A model generated the notes under the pieces. It made no database searches, was not told the DNA's origin, and worked only from the letters and a program-made list of their open reading frames with translations. From Methylococcaceae bacterium (GTDB lineage Bacteria; Pseudomonadota; Gammaproteobacteria; Methylococcales; Methylomonadaceae), in the NCBI GenBank assembly GCA_030693065.1, contig JAUYBL010000019.1, forward strand, positions 1 to 64,000: a stretch of 64,000 bases of DNA. Reading direction: 5' to 3'. Below are positions 54,235-63,229 of this stretch, piece by piece. A program made the position numbers and the translations under genes. Positions within the stretch are counted from its first letter, which is position 1, and every line of letters starts with the position of its first letter.

Positions 54235-54684
54235 TATGAGGCTGAAAGCCTTCTGTGAGGCCGAAATGGATGAACAATGGTCGTTGTGGGCAAGAAATCT
54301 AAGGCTTTGGCTATGTATACCTAAAGGGAACAAGCGCCATTGATCATGCCACCAGTACGATATTTTGGCAGACTAAAAGATGAGGTGTTCAAGCAACCGC
54401 GGGCATTGCTTGAACCGTTCAATATTACTCGTTATTATTTATGCCCTTTGGTTCACCATTGATTGGGGGGCTTACGAACACCATTTAAACGCTGCCAATC
54501 ATCAAGTTGCCAAGCAAAACACCCAGAAAATTGAACGAAAAAACTTGAATCTACGCACTTGGATCAAAAATATTGACTTGGAAAACCATCTGTTTTTTCC
54601 AAGTCAGCTTTGATGCACGATACTGTCATTGGTCTGCTTATCAGTAAGGTAGAGTTTGGCGTCGATATTAATGCCAAGCTACAG
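54235..54684 (+). pseudogene. insB: insB remnant (IS1 family)
   Basis: C-terminal half of the IS1 transposase in pieces: EAEMDEQWS followed, after one lost base, by VGKKSK; then, in other frames, KMRCSSNRG, NTQKIERKNLNLRTWIK and, after a stop, HDTVIGLLISK. These match the order of InsB blocks (DEQWSFVG, RIERNNLTLRTRIK, HEKVIG). Several frameshifts and stops make it inactive. The open frame at 54380-54613 is part of it and not a separate gene. Confidence 0.72.
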
Positions 54685-54754
54685 ATTTAACCCATTACCC
54701 AATTATTTTATAAGTGGCTTATGATTTATCCAAAAACCGCGTTGATCACCACTA

Positions 54755-55474
54755 TCAATTAACAGATTTCTCACTTTGCAGTGCTTGAAGGAGTTGTTTG
54801 GGTGGTAAGTATCCGGGGAATACAGAGCCACCAGTAGTCACAATCATCGGAGTACCTTTTACCTCAAAATCCTCGGCTAATGCCATGTGTTCATCAACAG
54901 GGTTATCGCAAGTTTTAGTAGGAATAGTTTCGCCTTTTTTTGCCGCTGTTAGTGCAACTTTACGGTCGCTAGCACACCAAACTGAAACGGCCTTATCATA
55001 AGATTCTGATGGTTTACCAGCCCTGGGGAAAAACAAATAATTAATTGTAATTCCTTCAGCCATATATTGATCAATTTCAGAATGCAACTTACGACAATAT
55101 CCACAGTCAATATCGGTGAACACATAAACCGTATGCTTACTGACTTTCGGTTTAAATACGATCATGTCGTTTTCTGTTAATTTAGCCAATTCCTGTTTGC
55201 GCGAATTACTTAACCGACTTTCAGTTAAATCTGTACGTGTTGCAACGTCAATTAAACGCCCATGTAGCAAATATTTTCCATCTTCAGATACATAAACGAT
55301 GCTAGAACCTATTTTTACTTCAAATAATCCCTTTATTTCTGCAGGCCGGACTGATTCTATCTTGATCCCTGTCATGGATTTGGTTAGTGCCTCCCTAATG
55401 GCGTTTTCATCAGCATGGGCTTGCGACAATGCCAAACTAAGTAGGGAAAACAAAGCAGTGTTTAATATTTTCAT
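54755..55474 (-). CDS. dsbC: DsbC-family thiol:disulfide isomerase
   Basis: A 239-residue periplasmic protein. Signal peptide ILNTALFSLLSLALSQAHA (1-21 region). N-terminal dimerisation domain to about 75, then a thioredoxin fold with active site DIDCGYCRKLH (CGYC), the cis-proline in KGTPMIV and a second cysteine pair (VWCASD; TKTCDNP) as in DsbC. It reshuffles wrong disulfides in exported proteins and is normally reduced by DsbD. ATG 55474 gives the natural signal peptide. It follows rseP by 43 bases without a terminator, so it is probably cotranscribed with it; bamA usually occupies that place. Confidence 0.92.
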   Translation of the reverse strand: MKILNTALFSLLSLALSQAHADENAIREALTKSMTGIKIESVRPAEIKGLFEVKIGSSIVYVSEDGKYLLHGRLIDVATRTDLTESRLSNSRKQELAKLTENDMIVFKPKVSKHTVYVFTDIDCGYCRKLHSEIDQYMAEGITINYLFFPRAGKPSESYDKAVSVWCASDRKVALTAAKKGETIPTKTCDNPVDEHMALAEDFEVKGTPMIVTTGGSVFPGYLPPKQLLQALQSEKSVN

Positions 55475-55517
55475 GGGGTCATGTGCTCTCAAAAATAATG
55501 GAAGTGGGTAATAGGTG

Positions 55518-56876
55518 TTATAAATACTTTTGCCCTTCCAAAAACATTACCAATGTCATCAGTGACACCAGAAGGGCAATACCGATTTGCTGAAAAATCA
55601 ATTGCATTTTTTCTGAAACGGGGCTGCCTTTAATCCCTTCTATCGCAAAAAAAAGTAAATGACCGCCGTCCAATACTGGTATAGGCAGCAGATTTAAAAC
55701 GCCGAGACTGACACTAACCAATGCCATGAACTTTAAAAAAGGGACTAACCCCATACTTGCAGATTTGCCAGCATAATCGGCAATACTAATAGGACCACTT
55801 AGATTTTTTACCGAGGCTCTGCCTACCAATATTTTACCCATCATTTTTAGGGTAGCGATGGAATACTCGTAAGTCGTTTCAAATGCTACCGGCACCGCTT
55901 CCATTGGTGACAAAATATATTCCACTGTCATAGATTCAATTAGATCCTCGGGGACCTGAACCGATGCGCCGATTTTACCTTCTGTTTTTTGCTCAACCTG
56001 GACAGCCTTGGGAGTAATGCTTAACGGCAGGCGCACACCATCTCGTTCTATTAAAAGATTTATAGGCATATTGGGATGAGTTTTGACATAGTCAACCCAC
56101 TGTTGCCAACCCTGGATAACCACGTTGTCAGCACTAACTAGCAAATCGCCTTGTTTTAAACCGGCAGACTGTGCTGCACTATCAGGAAGCACTTGTCCAA
56201 TAATGGGGTTTAATTGCGGTGACCATGCGTTAAAACCCAGTCGTTGGTATAACGCTTCGGGGTTTTCTGCATCCTGCTCAGAAAACTTAAGGACTTTCAC
56301 GGTCTGCAGATCGTCGTGATTTTTAACTGCGACGTTTATTTCCTGTTCGCCTTCCAGAGCGGCGCCAATTAATGTTGTAAGCGTCTGAGTCCAAGTTGGT
56401 GTTGGCTGGTCGTTAACTGAGATAATCTCATCACCTTCAACAAAACCGGCAGCTGCGGCCAAGGTGCCCTGCTCCACTTTGCCCAATATCGGTTTAAATC
56501 CACTTTCACCAATAACCAATACGCTCCAAAACAATGCAACAGCTAGAATTAAATTGAACAGCGGCCCTGCTGTAACTATTGCAGTTCTTGCCCACAGCGG
56601 CTGGCGATTAAAACTAAACGGCAAATCTTCGCTAGTCACGGGGCCTTCTCGTTCATCCACCATTTTTACATAGCCACCGAGTGGAATGGCCGATAATACA
56701 TACTCAGTGGACTGATTATTTTTTTGTTTAGACCACAAAACTTTGCCAAAACCAATGGAAAATCTGAGTACTTTGACTCCGACTTGACGCGCCACCCAGA
56801 AATGCCCAAATTCATGAAACGCGACCAGAATACCTACCACAACGATGAAATAAAACAGGTTATGAAGATAGTCCAT
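55518..56876 (-). CDS. rseP: Site-2 protease RseP
   Basis: A 452-residue inner-membrane zinc protease that cleaves anti-sigma-E factor RseA and leftover signal peptides. Active site GILVAFHEFGHFWVARQ (HExxH) in the first transmembrane helix, two periplasmic PDZ domains (about 115-300; GKVEQGTLAAAAGFVEGDEI in part and GQVLPDSAAQSAGLKQGDLL in part), and the LDG metal-ligand motif NLLPIPVLDGGHLL in a later helix. Four membrane segments. The stop codon of dxr and the rseP start overlap by one base, so they are coupled. Confidence 0.97.
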   Translation of the reverse strand: MDYLHNLFYFIVVVGILVAFHEFGHFWVARQVGVKVLRFSIGFGKVLWSKQKNNQSTEYVLSAIPLGGYVKMVDEREGPVTSEDLPFSFNRQPLWARTAIVTAGPLFNLILAVALFWSVLVIGESGFKPILGKVEQGTLAAAAGFVEGDEIISVNDQPTPTWTQTLTTLIGAALEGEQEINVAVKNHDDLQTVKVLKFSEQDAENPEALYQRLGFNAWSPQLNPIIGQVLPDSAAQSAGLKQGDLLVSADNVVIQGWQQWVDYVKTHPNMPINLLIERDGVRLPLSITPKAVQVEQKTEGKIGASVQVPEDLIESMTVEYILSPMEAVPVAFETTYEYSIATLKMMGKILVGRASVKNLSGPISIADYAGKSASMGLVPFLKFMALVSVSLGVLNLLPIPVLDGGHLLFFAIEGIKGSPVSEKMQLIFQQIGIALLVSLMTLVMFLEGQKYL

Positions 56877-58060
56877 CAGTGCGCCAGCTCTGCAACAATC
56901 TCGGTAGATACAACTCTGGCTTGTTGATCAGTGGACAAAATAATATCCAGCGTATCAGCGGGGGTTGCTGAAAACTTATTCATAGTCCGCTCAATAATTA
57001 CCGGTATATCGGTAAAACGAACATGTTCGTTTAAAAAAGCATCGACTGCTATTTCATTGGCTGCATTTAACACGGTAGGCATAATACCGCCTGCGGCTAT
57101 TGCCTCATAAGCCAAACGTAAGCAGGGGAATCGTTGGAGATTGGGTTGTTCAAAATCCATGCGCGCCACATCGAAAATATTCAGTGGCTCAACCCCTGAA
57201 TCAAAACGGTCTGGCCAAGCCATCGCATGAGCGATAGGCACACGCATATCAGGATTGCCCATTTGCGCCAATACAGTGCCATCGACATAATCGACCATTG
57301 AATGAATAACGCTTTGCGGGTGGATCACTACCTGAATTTGCTCAGGCAACATATTAAATAACAAGCAGGCTTCAATCATTTCTAAGCCTTTATTCATCAT
57401 AGTTGCCGAATCAACGGAAATTTTCTTGCCCATATCCCAATTAGGATGAGCAACCGCTTGGGCTGGCGTAACATTAATCATTTGCTCAATCGGCATTTCA
57501 CGAAATGGCCCGCCCGAGGCTGTCAATAAAATACGTCTGGCAGTTTTTGCCTGGACGCCAGTCCTGTAACCGGCAGGCATACACTGAAATATCGCGTTGT
57601 GCTCACTATCAATCGGCAATAAATCAGCTCCTGAATCTGTCACTGCCTTAAGGAATATTGCACCTGACATTACCAATGCTTCTTTATTAGCCAACAGAAT
57701 GGTTTTCCCGGCCTTTGCAGCCGCCAATGTTGGTAACAATCCTGCAGCGCCAACAATAGCCGCCATCACCGAATCAACTTCATCCAACGTGGCAACTTGC
57801 TCCAATGCGGCTGCACCAGTCAGCACTTTTATATCTGCAATTGGTGAATTTGCTAATTTGGATTCAAAAGCTTTGGCTTTGTCTGCATCAACAACTACTA
57901 CAACCTTTGGTCGGTGCTGCAAACATTGTTCGTATAACAAATCGATATTGTTATTAGCAGTCAATGCAATGACGTTGTAAAGATCAGCATGTCTTGCGAC
58001 CACATCTAAAGTACTGACTCCAATTGAGCCAGTGGCGCCTAATATGCAAAGACCCTTCAT
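56876..58060 (-). CDS. dxr: 1-deoxy-D-xylulose-5-phosphate reductoisomerase
   Basis: A 394-residue NADPH-dependent enzyme making 2-C-methyl-D-erythritol 4-phosphate, the committed step of the MEP isoprenoid pathway. NADPH site [16 protein letters not shown] at the N-terminus, ALVMSGA and [12 protein letters not shown], then the flexible active-site loop [23 protein letters not shown] in part. It overlaps cdsA by four bases and rseP by one, giving a tight uppS-cdsA-dxr-rseP unit that joins isoprenoid and phospholipid supply to envelope quality control. Confidence 0.97.
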   Translation of the reverse strand: MKGLCILGATGSIGVSTLDVVARHADLYNVIALTANNNIDLLYEQCLQHRPKVVVVVDADKAKAFESKLANSPIADIKVLTGAAALEQVATLDEVDSVMAAIVGAAGLLPTLAAAKAGKTILLANKEALVMSGAIFLKAVTDSGADLLPIDSEHNAIFQCMPAGYRTGVQAKTARRILLTASGGPFREMPIEQMINVTPAQAVAHPNWDMGKKISVDSATMMNKGLEMIEACLLFNMLPEQIQVVIHPQSVIHSMVDYVDGTVLAQMGNPDMRVPIAHAMAWPDRFDSGVEPLNIFDVARMDFEQPNLQRFPCLRLAYEAIAAGGIMPTVLNAANEIAVDAFLNEHVRFTDIPVIIERTMNKFSATPADTLDIILSTDQQARVVSTEIVAELAH

Positions 58061-59007
58061 GAAACCTGCCTATAAATCAGATATACACCTGCGTAAAACA
58101 ATGGTGCCGCCGCCAAAATACTATCGATTCTGTCAAGAATACCACCATGACCAGGTAACAGCGAGCCACTGTCTTTAACGCCACGTTGACGCTTGACGAC
58201 ACTAATAAATAGATCACCATAAATTGAAATCAGCACTGTCAGTACCGACAGCAATACAAAATCGGCTGCTATCATCCAAGTAAATCCATAAATCAAACTT
58301 AATACTACAGCACAAAGCACACCGGCAATCATAGCTCCATACATGCCTGCAACGGTTTTTCCAGGGCTAATTTCAGGCGAAAGTTTGGTAGTACCGTATT
58401 TTCTACCTGTGAAATAAGCGGAAATATCTGCGGCCCAAATTAATATGAAAAAATACATCGCTATTTCCGAACCATAAAATGTTCTAAGGCGAGATAAGAA
58501 CATCCAGGTGGTGATTAAAATAAACCAACCGATCAAGGATTTATGGCGAAGCTTTAATTCCAACTTCAAAACTCCTTCAGGTGTATTTCGGATTAAAACC
58601 ATAACTATTATCCAAAACAACACCGCCGGGATAACCAGCCATTCTAATAGCCCAGAATAAATTCTTAAATCAGGAAAATCCCAGCCATCAAGAAAACTAC
58701 TTACCCCAATCCAATCAGCACTTTTTGCCGATTTGTATACAGCTTGCACTGAAAGTTCCAATGCTTGCGCACTCAGTTCAAGAAATTCTGACCAAAAATG
58801 TATCCAGAACATTGGCACCGCTAGTAGTATGAAAAACACCACGCGCTTAGTCAGAGAATCAATTTTGATTAAATTACACCACTCCCACGCTGCCAGAAAC
58901 GTGACGACAGCGAGAAGCAATGAGAAATACGCTGAGGAGAATTTAAACACCGCCAAGGCAAGCAATGCTGCAAGAATGGATCCTGTAATAATTCGTTGTA
59001 TTAACAT
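58057..59007 (-). CDS. cdsA: Phosphatidate cytidylyltransferase
   Basis: A 316-residue integral membrane enzyme that makes CDP-diacylglycerol from phosphatidate and CTP. The CDS signature is present near the C-terminus: [20 protein letters not shown] in part, followed by GILDRIDS, with S-x-x-K-R-x4-K-D-x-G-x4-P-G-H-G-G-x2-D-R-x-D. About eight hydrophobic segments. It is slightly longer than usual because of a 40-residue insert (about 75-115) between early helices. It lies between uppS and dxr. Confidence 0.96.
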   Translation of the reverse strand: MLIQRIITGSILAALLALAVFKFSSAYFSLLLAVVTFLAAWEWCNLIKIDSLTKRVVFFILLAVPMFWIHFWSEFLELSAQALELSVQAVYKSAKSADWIGVSSFLDGWDFPDLRIYSGLLEWLVIPAVLFWIIVMVLIRNTPEGVLKLELKLRHKSLIGWFILITTWMFLSRLRTFYGSEIAMYFFILIWAADISAYFTGRKYGTTKLSPEISPGKTVAGMYGAMIAGVLCAVVLSLIYGFTWMIAADFVLLSVLTVLISIYGDLFISVVKRQRGVKDSGSLLPGHGGILDRIDSILAAAPLFYAGVYLIYRQVS

Positions 59008-59027
59008 TTTTCTAATTATTATTAAAG

Positions 59028-59795
59028 TTATAAAGTAACGGATTTAGTAAGCACTTGTTCACCAGTGTGCCCGAATCGTCTCTGCCGATTTTTAAAGCTC
59101 TTAATTGCATCGTCTAATGAGGACTGATCAAAATCAGGCCACAGTGCTGATGTAAAATACATTTCTGTGTATGCCAACTGCCAAAGCATGAAGTTACTAA
59201 CCCGTTGCTCGCCTCCTGTTCTTATAAAAAGATCCGGTTCGGGCAAATCGGCAAGTGACAGATGCTGATTAATAAGTGTTTCCGTGATTTCACTGGACTG
59301 CAGTTGGCCTGTGGAGACCTTTTCTGCGACCACTTTACAGGCCTGAGTCATATCCCAACGCCCACCATAATTAGCAGCAATAACTAATGTTAACGCCGTA
59401 TTATTTTGAGTTTGGGCTTCACCTTCGGACATTTTTTTTTGTAGCTTTTCAGAAAACCCCTGCCGGTCACCAATAAATCGTAACCTTATGTTATTTCGAT
59501 CGAGCTTATCTATTTCCCTTTGCAAAGTAGCCATAAACAAACTCATCAACAACGAGACTTCTTCTTTAGGACGGCGCCAATTTTCACTACTAAACGCAAA
59601 TAAAGTTAGAACTTCAATATCCTGATTCGCACAGTACTCAACAACTCTTCTAACTGTTTTAACGCCTGCCTGATGCCCATAAGCGCGGGGCATCAGTTTT
59701 TTTTGCGCCCAACGACCATTACCATCCATGATGATTGCAATATGACGGGGCATATTATGCTCAGTTATCAAACTATCGACGTCGTTAGTAGACAT
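59028..59795 (-). CDS. uppS: Undecaprenyl diphosphate synthase
   Basis: A 255-residue cis-prenyltransferase making the C55 lipid carrier used for peptidoglycan and for the glycans of the polysaccharide cluster. Motifs: HIAIIMDGNGRWAQKK (catalytic Asp), FAFSSENWRRPKEEV, LVIAANYGGRWDM and C-terminal RTGGEQRVSNFMLWQLAY in part. Length normal. It lies 48 bases after frr and 20 before cdsA. Confidence 0.97.
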   Translation of the reverse strand: MSTNDVDSLITEHNMPRHIAIIMDGNGRWAQKKLMPRAYGHQAGVKTVRRVVEYCANQDIEVLTLFAFSSENWRRPKEEVSLLMSLFMATLQREIDKLDRNNIRLRFIGDRQGFSEKLQKKMSEGEAQTQNNTALTLVIAANYGGRWDMTQACKVVAEKVSTGQLQSSEITETLINQHLSLADLPEPDLFIRTGGEQRVSNFMLWQLAYTEMYFTSALWPDFDQSSLDDAIKSFKNRQRRFGHTGEQVLTKSVTL

Positions 59796-59843
59796 TGTGA
59801 ATACCCTGCGCGTTCTTACTTAAATGTTGGTTGTTATCGCCAA

Positions 59844-60401
59844 TCAAAATGATAAGAGATCCGCTTCTTTTATTTCCAACAGCTTTTCAATGTCTTTTAT
59901 ATTTTGATCAGTTAATTTCTGGATTTTTTCTTCCGCTGCACGTGCATCATCCTCAGAAATCAATTTTTCCTTAAGCGCTTCCTTTATTTCAGAATTAGCA
60001 TCTCGGCGAATATTTCTGACAGCAACACGGCTATTCTCTGCCTCGTGCTTAACCACTTTCACCAGATTCCGACGACGCTCTTCGGTTAATGGCGGCAACG
60101 GAATGCGAATTGTCATTCCATTGGTAGCGGGATTTAGGCCCAAATCAGATTTCAATATCGCTTTTTCAATAGCTTGAACCATCCCCTTTTCCCAAGGTGT
60201 AATCGTCAATGTCCTCGCATCTTCAACCGCGACATTGGCCACCTGTGACAAGGGCGATTCCGATCCATAATACGACACACTTATCTGCTCAAGCAGACTA
60301 GGATGCGCACGACCAGTTCTTATTTTAGAAAACTCATGTTTTAAAGCATCAATGCTTTTACCCATTCGGGTAGCGGCATCTTGTTGAATATCATTAAGCA
60401 T
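59844..60401 (-). CDS. frr: Ribosome recycling factor
   Basis: A 185-residue tRNA-mimic protein that splits the post-termination ribosome with EF-G. Family blocks: [31 protein letters not shown] in part, [18 protein letters not shown] and [18 protein letters not shown] in part; C-terminal [21 protein letters not shown] 60401 is chosen because GAGGA lies about seven bases upstream, inside the end of pyrH, giving an 8-base overlap. Confidence 0.97.
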   Translation of the reverse strand: MLNDIQQDAATRMGKSIDALKHEFSKIRTGRAHPSLLEQISVSYYGSESPLSQVANVAVEDARTLTITPWEKGMVQAIEKAILKSDLGLNPATNGMTIRIPLPPLTEERRRNLVKVVKHEAENSRVAVRNIRRDANSEIKEALKEKLISEDDARAAEEKIQKLTDQNIKDIEKLLEIKEADLLSF

Positions 60402-61125
60402 GTTCAGTTCCTCGTTCAATTAGTGAGCCAATTTCCTCACCCAACATCAGCCTCATTACGGCGCCTTTTTCGAAGATATTCATCACACGCATGGGGACAT
60501 TATTATCTCGGCACAGTACCAACGCAGTAGTATCCATTACATTCAGACGCTGATCTAACGCTTCATCGTAAGTTAACCGGGTATAAAATTTAGCATCCTT
60601 TACTTTTTCAGGATCAGCCGAATAAACGCCTTTAACTTTTGTAGCTTTAATCATTAACTCAGCATTAATCTCAATTGCTCTCAGACTCGCCGCAGAATCG
60701 GTAGTAAAAAAAGGATTCCCTGTCCCGGCCGCAAAAATTACAACGCGGCCTTTTTCTAAATGCCTTACTGCCCGACGACGAATATAGTCTTCGCAAACTT
60801 GGTTTATTTTAAGCGCGGACATTACCCTTACTTGCTGCCCCAAATGCTCTAATGCATCTTGCATAGCAAGAGCATTGATGACAGTGGCAAGCATGCCCAT
60901 CTGATCACTGGTGACTCTATCAAGCCCTTCTGAGGCCTTCTCGGCACCGCGTAATATATTTCCACCACCAATAACCAAACCTACCTGAATGCCAATATCG
61001 CATAGATCTTTAATCTCAGTCGCAAGACGTTTGACGATATCAGCATCAATGCTACCGCCGGTCTCACTCATTAAAGCTTCGCCGCTCAACTTAAGTAAAA
61101 TTCTCTGGCAAATTTTGTTAGTCAT
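60394..61125 (-). CDS. pyrH: Uridylate kinase
   Basis: A 243-residue amino-acid-kinase-fold enzyme phosphorylating UMP to UDP. Motifs: [11 protein letters not shown] (phosphate loop), [42 protein letters not shown] in part, [15 protein letters not shown] and [15 protein letters not shown]. Complete. It is preceded by tsf with a 59-base gap that holds a hairpin and overlaps frr by 8 bases. Confidence 0.97.
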   Translation of the reverse strand: MTNKICQRILLKLSGEALMSETGGSIDADIVKRLATEIKDLCDIGIQVGLVIGGGNILRGAEKASEGLDRVTSDQMGMLATVINALAMQDALEHLGQQVRVMSALKINQVCEDYIRRRAVRHLEKGRVVIFAAGTGNPFFTTDSAASLRAIEINAELMIKATKVKGVYSADPEKVKDAKFYTRLTYDEALDQRLNVMDTTALVLCRDNNVPMRVMNIFEKGAVMRLMLGEEIGSLIERGTEHA

Positions 61126-61153
61126 AGTATTTCAAGGGCTAATTGTGGAGTAC

Positions 61154-61180
61154 TTCCGCCCTGGGATTGCCAGGGCGGAA
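61154..61180 (-). other. Intercistronic hairpin between tsf and pyrH
   Basis: Perfect 11-bp stem (61154-61164 with 61170-61180) with a five-base loop. No T-run follows on the minus strand, so it is more likely an RNA-stability or processing element than a terminator. Confidence 0.55.
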
Positions 61181-61184
61181 TATC

Positions 61185-62072
61185 TTAATTTCCTCTAACT
61201 TGCGCCATTACTTCTTCAGCAAAGTTTTCTTCTTTTTTCTCTATGCCTTCACCCACTTCAAATCGGGCAAAGCGAATAACTTTGTTGCCTTTTGAAGAAA
61301 CCAGCTTACCCACTGAGACTTTGTCATCCTTTATAAAAGGCTGACCTAACAAGGTGATCTCAGCAAAAAACTTGCTGATTCTACCAGCAACCATTTTTTC
61401 AATGATTTCTGCAGGCTTGCCACTTTCTGCTGCTTGCGCTGCAAAAATTTCTTTCTCTTTTTCAATGGCGTCAGCAGATACTTCTTCTTCTGACACGCAG
61501 ATTGGTTTGCTGGCGGCAATATGCATTGCAATATCTTTACCTAACTCAGCATCGGGTTTAGCTAATTCAACTAAAACGCCAATTTTGCTGCCATGCAAAT
61601 AGCAGGCAGTACCGCCATCAGTTGTTTGGTACTTCACGAAGCGTCTGATAGTGATGTTCTCACCTAACTTAGCAATCAAACCACGACGAGTCTCATCTAT
61701 TGTCGAACCATTAGACAATGGAAGTGCCAGCAATTGTTCCTCTGTTTCAACTTCAGAGGTTAGCAAACTAGTGGCAACATCGTTAACAAACTTAACAAAG
61801 TCATCAGCTTTAGCAACAAAATCAGTCTCACTGTTAATATCAACGATTGCAGCAACTTTGCCGTCATCACTGACTTTAACGCCGATAATACCTTCAGCGG
61901 CAATGCGATCGGACTTTTTATCAGCTTTAGCCAAACCGGATTTGCGCATATTTTCAATAGCTAATTCCATATCGCCATTAGCTTCTACCAATGCTTTTTT
62001 GCACTCCATCATGCCAGAACCCGTTCTTTCCCTGAGTTCTTTAACCTGTGTTGCACTAATTGTATTACTCAT
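61185..62072 (-). CDS. tsf: Translation elongation factor Ts
   Basis: A 295-residue nucleotide-exchange factor for EF-Tu. The N-terminal UBA-like part has VKELRERTGSGMMECKKAL in part and ANGDMELAIENMRKSG; the core carries the TDFVA motif (SETDFVAKADDFVKFV) that displaces Mg-GDP. Ends FAEEVMAQVRGN. Full length. It follows rpsB, with a terminator hairpin and a second stem in the 116-base gap. Confidence 0.97.
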   Translation of the reverse strand: MSNTISATQVKELRERTGSGMMECKKALVEANGDMELAIENMRKSGLAKADKKSDRIAAEGIIGVKVSDDGKVAAIVDINSETDFVAKADDFVKFVNDVATSLLTSEVETEEQLLALPLSNGSTIDETRRGLIAKLGENITIRRFVKYQTTDGGTACYLHGSKIGVLVELAKPDAELGKDIAMHIAASKPICVSEEEVSADAIEKEKEIFAAQAAESGKPAEIIEKMVAGRISKFFAEITLLGQPFIKDDKVSVGKLVSSKGNKVIRFARFEVGEGIEKKEENFAEEVMAQVRGN

Positions 62073-62103
62073 TCTTTAATTTCTCTTGTTGTTGATCATT
62101 ATA

Positions 62104-62129
62104 AAAACGCCCCCATAAGGAGGCGTTTT
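62104..62129 (-). terminator. Terminator/attenuator between rpsB and tsf
   Basis: Eight-bp stem AAAACGCC (62104-62111) with GGCGTTTT (62122-62129), extended by a short inner GG/CC pair, and followed on the minus strand by TTTTTAT-type sequence. It should lower tsf transcription relative to rpsB. Confidence 0.7.
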
Positions 62130-62150
62130 ATTAATTTCGCAGCTTTTTCA

Positions 62151-62175
62151 CGTACAGGACTTTTTGTCCTGTACG
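62151..62175 (-). other. Hairpin downstream of rpsB
   Basis: Perfect 10-bp stem CGTACAGGAC (62151-62160) with GTCCTGTACG (62166-62175), five-base loop, 14 bases after the rpsB stop. On the minus strand it is followed by an A-rich stretch, so it is not a standard terminator. It may protect the rpsB 3' end. Confidence 0.55.
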
Positions 62176-62188
62176 CGTAAGGCAATTT

Positions 62189-62929
62189 TTATTCTGCTGC
62201 AGCTTCTTCGACAAAGTCGTCAGCTTTAGCAGACAAGCCTAATACGGCTGTCTTAGCATCAAGCACTGCCGAAGCAACGCTTTCGCAATACAACTTAACT
62301 GCCCGAATTGAATCGTCGTTACCAGGAATCAGATAATCCACACCTTCAGGTGAGTTATTGGAATCAACGATACCAACAACAGGGATACCCAATTTCTTAG
62401 CTTCGCTGATAGCATTTTTTTCATAACCGACATCCAACACGAAAATCACATCAGGAACGCCTTTCATGTCTTTAATACCACCAAGACTGCGCTCCAGCTT
62501 TTCAAGCTCGCGTTCCATGCCCAGCGCTTCTTTCTTACCGAATCTGTGATAAAGCGTGCCGTCAGCTTTCAATGCTTCAAGCTCTTTCAATCGTGCAATT
62601 GATTTTTTAATTGTTTTAAAGTTGGTCAACATACCACCCAACCAACGATGATTAACGTAAGGTTGTCCAGAACGTTTAGCTTCTTCAGCAACTACTTTAC
62701 GAGCTGCTTTTTTAGTGCCGACAAACAAAACTGTACCTTTATTTGCTGCCACTTGACCCAGATAATTCATAGCGTCATTAAACATTGGAAGCGTTTTTTC
62801 CAAATCTACGATATGGATTTTGTTACGAGCTCCGAACAGGTATGGTGCCATTTTCGGATTCCAATAACGAGTTTGATGTCCAAAATGAACACCCGCTTCA
62901 AGCATTTGACGCATGGTTACTGCTGCCAT
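62189..62929 (-). CDS. rpsB: 30S ribosomal protein S2
   Basis: A 246-residue ribosomal protein. Family signatures: [22 protein letters not shown] in part, [61 protein letters not shown] and [23 protein letters not shown] in part. The acidic tail ends VEEAAAE. A long leader with a clear promoter lies upstream, divergent from map. First gene of the rpsB-tsf-pyrH-frr block. Confidence 0.98.
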   Translation of the reverse strand: MAAVTMRQMLEAGVHFGHQTRYWNPKMAPYLFGARNKIHIVDLEKTLPMFNDAMNYLGQVAANKGTVLFVGTKKAARKVVAEEAKRSGQPYVNHRWLGGMLTNFKTIKKSIARLKELEALKADGTLYHRFGKKEALGMERELEKLERSLGGIKDMKGVPDVIFVLDVGYEKNAISEAKKLGIPVVGIVDSNNSPEGVDYLIPGNDDSIRAVKLYCESVASAVLDAKTAVLGLSAKADDFVEEAAAE

Positions 62930-63076
62930 TTATTTCTCCTAAGATTAAAAATCGAAACATTATGTTTCGAGTGGGTTACGCCTCCACTTATCCCGCTTGG
63001 AAACCGACAACAACAAGTTGCGCCAGCACCCTTCCAAACGTGACGATTAAGTGTGAGTATTGTTACAAAAAATGAA
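62930..63076 (-). promoter_or_regulatory. Long 5' leader of rpsB, possible S2 autoregulatory RNA
   Basis: From the predicted start near 63076 to the rpsB ATG there are about 147 untranslated bases. Close to the gene lies a 9-bp hairpin TCGAAACAT/ATGTTTCGA (about 62952-62971), then the ribosome site AGGAGAAA. E. coli rpsB is autoregulated by S2 through a leader of similar length; that this leader works likewise is inference. Confidence 0.45.
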
Positions 63077-63082
63077 CTTATC

Positions 63083-63111
63083 TTTATACCACAATCGCCT
63101 TTTTACAACAA
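63083..63111 (-). promoter_or_regulatory. rpsB promoter
   Basis: Reading leftwards: -35 TTGTTG (complement of 63106-63111), 17-base spacer, -10 TATAAA (complement of 63083-63088). It overlaps the -35 region of the divergent map promoter. Confidence 0.6.
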
Positions 63112-63129
63112 CCGAATCTCTGTTAGAAT
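63102..63129 (+). promoter_or_regulatory. map promoter
   Basis: TTTACA (63102-63107) and TAGAAT (63124-63129) with a 16-base spacer, about 100 bases before the map ATG. Its -35 box overlaps that of the rpsB promoter on the other strand. Confidence 0.5.
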
Positions 63130-63229
63130 CGATACCATTAACAACAATACTAATATAATAATTTGCCTGTTTATCGTTTAGTTAGAAGCAATTGACAGTC
63201 GAATATTCAAAGGAAAAAACATTGCATTC

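Larger units (their letters stand above)
52733..54699. mobile_element. IS1-family element remnant, split by a nested IS630-type element
   Basis: The left end (52733-52753, GTTAATGGGTTAATTCTGTAG) and the right end (complement of 54679-54699, read as GGTAATGGGTTAAATCTGTAG) are near-perfect terminal inverted repeats, with the GGTAATG start usual in IS1. Taking out the nested element leaves about 795 bases, close to the 770 of IS1. Inside are broken insA and insB reading frames. No clear 8-9 bp target duplication flanks it, so the ends may have been rearranged after insertion. Confidence 0.8.

Noticed and set aside
54380-54613. 77-residue open frame
   Set aside because: Its end matches InsB (IERKNLNLRTWIK) and it is a fragment of the IS1 remnant.
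62648-63075. Open frames antisense to rpsB and its leader
   Set aside because: Shadows of rpsB with no ribosome site; the region upstream of rpsB is better explained as leader and promoter.
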